Source: Azospirillum thiophilum
GTDB taxonomy: Bacteria > Pseudomonadota > Alphaproteobacteria > Azospirillales > Azospirillaceae
DNA: 64,000 bases
Direction of reading: 5' to 3'
Assembly (NCBI RefSeq): GCF_001305595.1
Contig: NZ_CP012407.1
Span: forward strand, 62,001 to 126,000
In this document: piece after piece, positions 60,801-64,000 of the stretch
How the letters are laid out: each line of letters starts with the position of its first letter
Numbering within the stretch: the stretch's first letter is position 1
The notes under the pieces: model-generated
Databases searched by the model: none
What the model was told of the DNA's origin: nothing
Seen by the model: only the letters and a program-made list of their open reading frames with translations
Program-made: the position numbers and the translations under genes

Positions 60801-62090
60801 ATGAGCATGCCCCCCCACGGCACGCCGCCCGCGGCTGTTTCCGCTGACGGCCCCACCCTGCCGCCGCTTCCCCGCCAATGCGTCATCCTGGTCGGCGGCC
60901 TCGGCACTCGGTTGGGGGAACGCACGCGCCTGACGCCGAAGCCCCTGCTGGAGGTGGCGGGCAAGCCGTTCCTCGATCACCTGATCGGCAACCTCGCCCG
61001 CTTCGGCTTCGAGCGGGTGCTGCTGCTGGGCGGTTACCGGGGCGGGGTGCTGCGCGACTATTGCGCCGCGGCGGCCACGGACGACGGCCGGACGAGCCGC
61101 TTCGGTGTCGCGCTCTCCTACCTGATCGAGGGGGAGCCGGCCGGCACCGGCGGCGCCCTGGTCCAGGCCGGCGACGCGCTGGACGAGCGCTTCCTGCTGC
61201 TGAACGGCGATTCCTTCTTCGACATCAACTATCTGGATCTGACGGCGCCGCTCGGCGACGGGATGCTGGCACGGGTGGCGCTGCGCCGGGTGGAGGATGC
61301 GGCGCGCTATGGCGCCGTCCGCCTGGAGGGCGAGCGGATCCGCGCCTTTGCCGAACGGCCGGAGCAGGGGGGAGAGGGACTCATCAACGGTGGCATCTAC
61401 TGGATGGACCGCCGCATCCTTAACCATATTCCGGCCGGCCCCTGTTCGCTGGAACGCGACGTGCTGCCCGGGCTGGCCGAACGGGGCGAACTGGCCGGGC
61501 GCTGCTACGACGGCGCCTTCATCGACATCGGCATCCCCCAGGATCTGGCGCGGGCCGATGCTCTCGCGGCCGAATGGCACCGCCGGCCGGCCGCCTTCCT
61601 CGACCGCGACGGGGTGCTGAACCTCGATCACGGCTATGTCCACCGCCGGGACCATTTCGAGTGGGTCGACGGGGCGATGGATGCCGTCAAGCTGCTGAAC
61701 GATCGCGGCTATTACGTCTTCCTCATCACCAACCAGGCGGGCGTCGCCCACGGCCACTACGGGGAGGAGGCGATCCACGCCCTCCATGGCTGGATGCGGG
61801 AGGAACTGCGCCGCAACGGCGCCCATCCCGACGATGTCCGCTATTGTCCCTACCACCCGGAGGGAGCGGTGGAGCGCTACCGCCGCGCGTCCGACTGGCG
61901 CAAGCCGGAGGCCGGCATGCTGCGCGACCTGATGGCCCATTGGCCGGTGGAGACCGCCAGCAGCTTCGTCATCGGCGACCGCGACACCGACATGGCCGCC
62001 GCGCAGGCGGCCGGTGTCGCCGGCCACCTGTTCACCGGCGGCAACCTGCTGGAGCGGGGGCGCGCCATCCTGGGTGAGAGCGGGGGCTGA
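60801..62090 (+). CDS. Fused nucleotidyltransferase and HAD phosphatase for heptose activation
   Basis: The protein has 429 residues. Residues about 25-265 are a sugar-1-phosphate nucleotidyltransferase (VILVGGLGTRLGERT, TPKPLLEVAGKPFLDHL, LLLNGDSFFDINY). Residues about 268-425 are a HAD phosphatase of the GmhB histidinol-phosphatase type: FLDRDGVLNLDHGY with both catalytic Asp, LITNQAGVAHG, the Cys-containing zinc-loop-like CPYHPEG and VIGDRDTDMAAAQAAG. This matches a HddC-GmhB pairing. The phosphatase removes phosphate from heptose 1,7-bisphosphate and the transferase makes the GDP-heptose. Together with the kinase at 34074 only the isomerase GmhA is missing. Confidence 0.87.
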   Translation: MSMPPHGTPPAAVSADGPTLPPLPRQCVILVGGLGTRLGERTRLTPKPLLEVAGKPFLDHLIGNLARFGFERVLLLGGYRGGVLRDYCAAAATDDGRTSRFGVALSYLIEGEPAGTGGALVQAGDALDERFLLLNGDSFFDINYLDLTAPLGDGMLARVALRRVEDAARYGAVRLEGERIRAFAERPEQGGEGLINGGIYWMDRRILNHIPAGPCSLERDVLPGLAERGELAGRCYDGAFIDIGIPQDLARADALAAEWHRRPAAFLDRDGVLNLDHGYVHRRDHFEWVDGAMDAVKLLNDRGYYVFLITNQAGVAHGHYGEEAIHALHGWMREELRRNGAHPDDVRYCPYHPEGAVERYRRASDWRKPEAGMLRDLMAHWPVETASSFVIGDRDTDMAAAQAAGVAGHLFTGGNLLERGRAILGESGG

Positions 62091-62103
62091 AGCCCCCATT
62101 TTC
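62082..62103 (+). terminator. Hairpin containing the stop codon of the fused heptose gene
   Basis: GGGGGC (62082-62087) and GCCCCC (62092-62097) pair around a TGAA loop that includes the TGA stop codon, followed by ATTTTCCC. Confidence 0.7.
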
Positions 62104-62121
62104 CCTTCAGCCGGCTTCTCG

Positions 62122-64000
62122 TCACCCCGCCGGCAGGATGAAGCCCTGCGGCGGCCGGCCGGCGCTGTGCAGAGACCACATGACCTGATAGGCGCGCTCC
62201 AGGTTGCGGGTGAAGCGGTGGCTGTCGAACAGCGGCACCGTCATCCGCCCATCCTCCAGCCGTTTGCGCAAGGCCGCTCGCCGTCCGGGATCGCCGGCGA
62301 GCGCCACCGCCATCTCCTCATACTCGGCCAGCGAGCGGGTGACGGTGTCGGGCAGGCCGGCGGCGTTCAGCAGGCTGGCCGCCACCCGCGAGGCGAAGGT
62401 TCCGCCCAGGCAGGTCACCACCGGGCAGCCCGCCCACAGCGCGTCGCTGGTGGTGGTGTGGCCGGTGTAGGGCAGGGTGTCGAGCGCCAGATCGGCGACG
62501 CGGTAGCGGGCTATGTGGTCCGGCAGCGGGCGGGGCGGGGCGAAGACCAGCCGGGCCGGATCGACGCCTTGGGCCTGGGCCGACGCCGTCAGGTTGGCGG
62601 CCGCCAGCGGGTTGGCCTCGAACAGCCACAGCACCGATCCCGGCACGCGCTTCAGGATGCGCATCCACAGGGCGAACATGGCGGGGCTGATCTTGTAGGC
62701 GGTGTTGAAGGCGGCGAAGACGACGCCGTCCGCCGGCAGGCCGCACTCGGCGCGGGACGGCACCCGGTCCGGCAGCGGACGGCGGCGGTCGTTGATCTGG
62801 TAGGCGTCGGGCAGGATCGCCAGCCGCTCGGCATAGAAGGGCTGGTGCTCCGGCGGGGTGACGAAGCGGTCGCCGATCACATAGTCCATGTGCGGACAGC
62901 CGATGGTGCCGGGATAGCCCAGGTAACTGACCTCGATCGGCGCCAGCCGGCGCGACAGCAGGTCGAGCCGGGTCTGCTTCGTGTAGCCCTTCAGGTCGAC
63001 CATGATGTCGACGCCGTCGTCGGCCATGCGGCGGGCGACGGCGTCGAGCGGCACGCTGCGGATGTCGCGGAAATGGTCGAAGGCCTGGACCAGCCGTTTG
63101 CGCATCGCGCTGCCGTCGTCGGGTCCGTAGGAATAGGCCAGCACTTCGAACCGCTCGCGGTCATGCAGCTCGAACAGCTCGGCCGCCAGATAGGCGGTGG
63201 CGTGCTCGTGGAAATCGGCCGAGACATAGGCGACGCGCAGCCGGCCGTCGCGTCGCGGCTCCGGCCGCGCCGGCATCGGCACCGACGAGGCGCGCTTGAT
63301 CAGCCGGTCGAAGAACATCCGGGCGGCGCGGTCCTGCTGGGCCGGCGTGGTATCGATCGACAGGGCGGCGAGCGGGATGACCACGCCGACATCGCGGTCG
63401 ATGGTGTCCGTCACCATCCGGCAAAGACGGTCGTAGTCGGTCCAGGCGCACAGCGTCTGCTTGAGATACAGGTGATAACACAGCGCCTCGGTCTTGGCCG
63501 GGGTCAGCGCCACCGCCCGCTCGTAGGCCGTGTGCGCCTCGGCGAAGCGTCCCAACTCGCGCAGGACATGGGCATAGCCCAGCATCGCCTCGCCATGGGC
63601 GGGATCGGCGACCAGCGCCCGGCGCAGCGCGCGCTCGGCCTCCGCCACGCGATGGCCTTCGCGCAGGGCCACGCCGAGGTTGGCGGCGGCGAGCGAGTCG
63701 ATGGGCCGCAGCCGCAGCGCGCGGGCGAAGTCGGTCGCCGCCCCGTCGCGGTCGCCCAGCGTCAGCCGGGCCGAACCGCGGTTGATGTAGCCTTCCGCTG
63801 CGGCGGGGCCCAGCAGGACGCAGCGGTCGTGCGCCGCCAGTGCCTCTCCCATGCGGCCCAGCGACTGCAGCACGGTCCCGAGATTGCCGTGGCTGTCGGC
63901 AAGGTCGGGCCGGACGGAGATCGCCTGCCGCAGGATACTTTCCGCCTCCTGTGGCCGGTTCTGCATCATCACCGACACGCCCAGCAGCTGGAGGATCTCG
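62122..64000 (-). CDS. TPR/O-GlcNAc-transferase-type glycosyltransferase (GT41), 5' end outside window
   Basis: The frame is open to base 64000 and reads TPR-like residues (EILQLLGVSV) upstream of the first possible start at GTG 63978, so the gene very probably begins outside. The visible part of about 626 residues has at least five TPRs. The GT41 catalytic halves follow: LRVAYVSADFHEHATAYL, IMVDLKGYTKQTRL, PIEVSYLGYPGTIG, VFAAFNTAYKISP and DTLPYTGHTTTSDALWAGCPVV. It is homologous to the protein at 22704 but quite divergent, so the two may serve different acceptors. It is convergent with the fused heptose gene. Confidence 0.9.
   Translation of the reverse strand, partial: EILQLLGVSVMMQNRPQEAESILRQAISVRPDLADSHGNLGTVLQSLGRMGEALAAHDRCVLLGPAAAEGYINRGSARLTLGDRDGAATDFARALRLRPIDSLAAANLGVALREGHRVAEAERALRRALVADPAHGEAMLGYAHVLRELGRFAEAHTAYERAVALTPAKTEALCYHLYLKQTLCAWTDYDRLCRMVTDTIDRDVGVVIPLAALSIDTTPAQQDRAARMFFDRLIKRASSVPMPARPEPRRDGRLRVAYVSADFHEHATAYLAAELFELHDRERFEVLAYSYGPDDGSAMRKRLVQAFDHFRDIRSVPLDAVARRMADDGVDIMVDLKGYTKQTRLDLLSRRLAPIEVSYLGYPGTIGCPHMDYVIGDRFVTPPEHQPFYAERLAILPDAYQINDRRRPLPDRVPSRAECGLPADGVVFAAFNTAYKISPAMFALWMRILKRVPGSVLWLFEANPLAAANLTASAQAQGVDPARLVFAPPRPLPDHIARYRVADLALDTLPYTGHTTTSDALWAGCPVVTCLGGTFASRVAASLLNAAGLPDTVTRSLAEYEEMAVALAGDPGRRAALRKRLEDGRMTVPLFDSHRFTRNLERAYQVMWSLHSAGRPPQGFILPAG

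Noticed and set aside
1..64000. tRNA, rRNA, CRISPR array or replication origin
   Set aside because: None could be recognised anywhere in the window.

Overview
The window is GC-rich (roughly two thirds G+C in most genes, with clear AT-richer islands). Gene content and protein style point to an alphaproteobacterium of the Azospirillum / Rhodospirillales type; this is inference from protein style, because no rRNA or tRNA is present. Almost the whole window is one surface-glycan and surface-protein locus with mobile DNA near its left end.

Layout. 1-5544: 3' part of a giant secreted protein made of 26-residue RTX-like repeats. 5545-5700: two strong terminator hairpins. 5793-8758: a cluster of mobile DNA (an IS630-type element with a -1 frameshift, a 1.73 kb DDE insertion sequence with 10-bp inverted repeats, a 5-bp target duplication and a passenger gene, and a 99-bp MITE-like element). 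8789-24662: GDP-mannose-derived sugar genes (gmd, a gmd paralogue, a GDP-fucose synthase), several TPR-containing glycosyltransferases, methyltransferases and a membrane protein. 24976-29995: a type I secretion operon (ABC exporter with a degenerate C39 domain, HlyD adaptor, Sel1-repeat protein), the likely exporter of the giant repeat protein. 30083-38110 (minus strand): a multidomain glycosyltransferase, Nudix hydrolase, heptose-type GHMP kinase, B12-binding radical SAM enzyme and a second GDP-fucose-synthase-like reductase.

38546-50497 (plus strand) is the most interesting part. A modular glycosyltransferase and a coiled-coil protein precede five consecutive genes that match the four-enzyme pathway that makes the phosphoramidate donor for the Campylobacter jejuni capsule (Cj1415-Cj1418), plus a methyltransferase. 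They are: a sulfotransferase-like protein fused to an APS-kinase-like (cytidine diphosphoramidate kinase-like) domain, a SAM methyltransferase, a PEP-synthase-like glutamine kinase, a class I amidotransferase-type hydrolase and a nucleotidyltransferase. A DUF1566 protein and another sulfotransferase follow. I read this as a candidate O-methyl-phosphoramidate-type glycan modification system in which donor synthesis and, possibly, transfer are fused in one polypeptide. A short (about 48-residue) unnamed motif occurs twice in the fusion protein and twice in the upstream glycosyltransferase.

50613-53310: three phage-tail-fibre-like small genes, an exact 252-bp tandem duplication, and a third sulfotransferase. 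53469-55734: divergent mtnA and mtnP (methionine salvage). 55808-60445 (minus): a ColD-like GDP-4-keto-6-deoxymannose 3-dehydratase, a two-subunit thiamine-diphosphate enzyme (E1 alpha/beta type) and an NAD-dependent epimerase, probably for a deoxy or branched sugar. 60801-62090: a fused nucleotidyltransferase-HAD phosphatase that, with the GHMP kinase at 34074, supplies most of a GDP-heptose pathway. 62122-64000: a TPR/O-GlcNAc-transferase-type protein running off the right edge.
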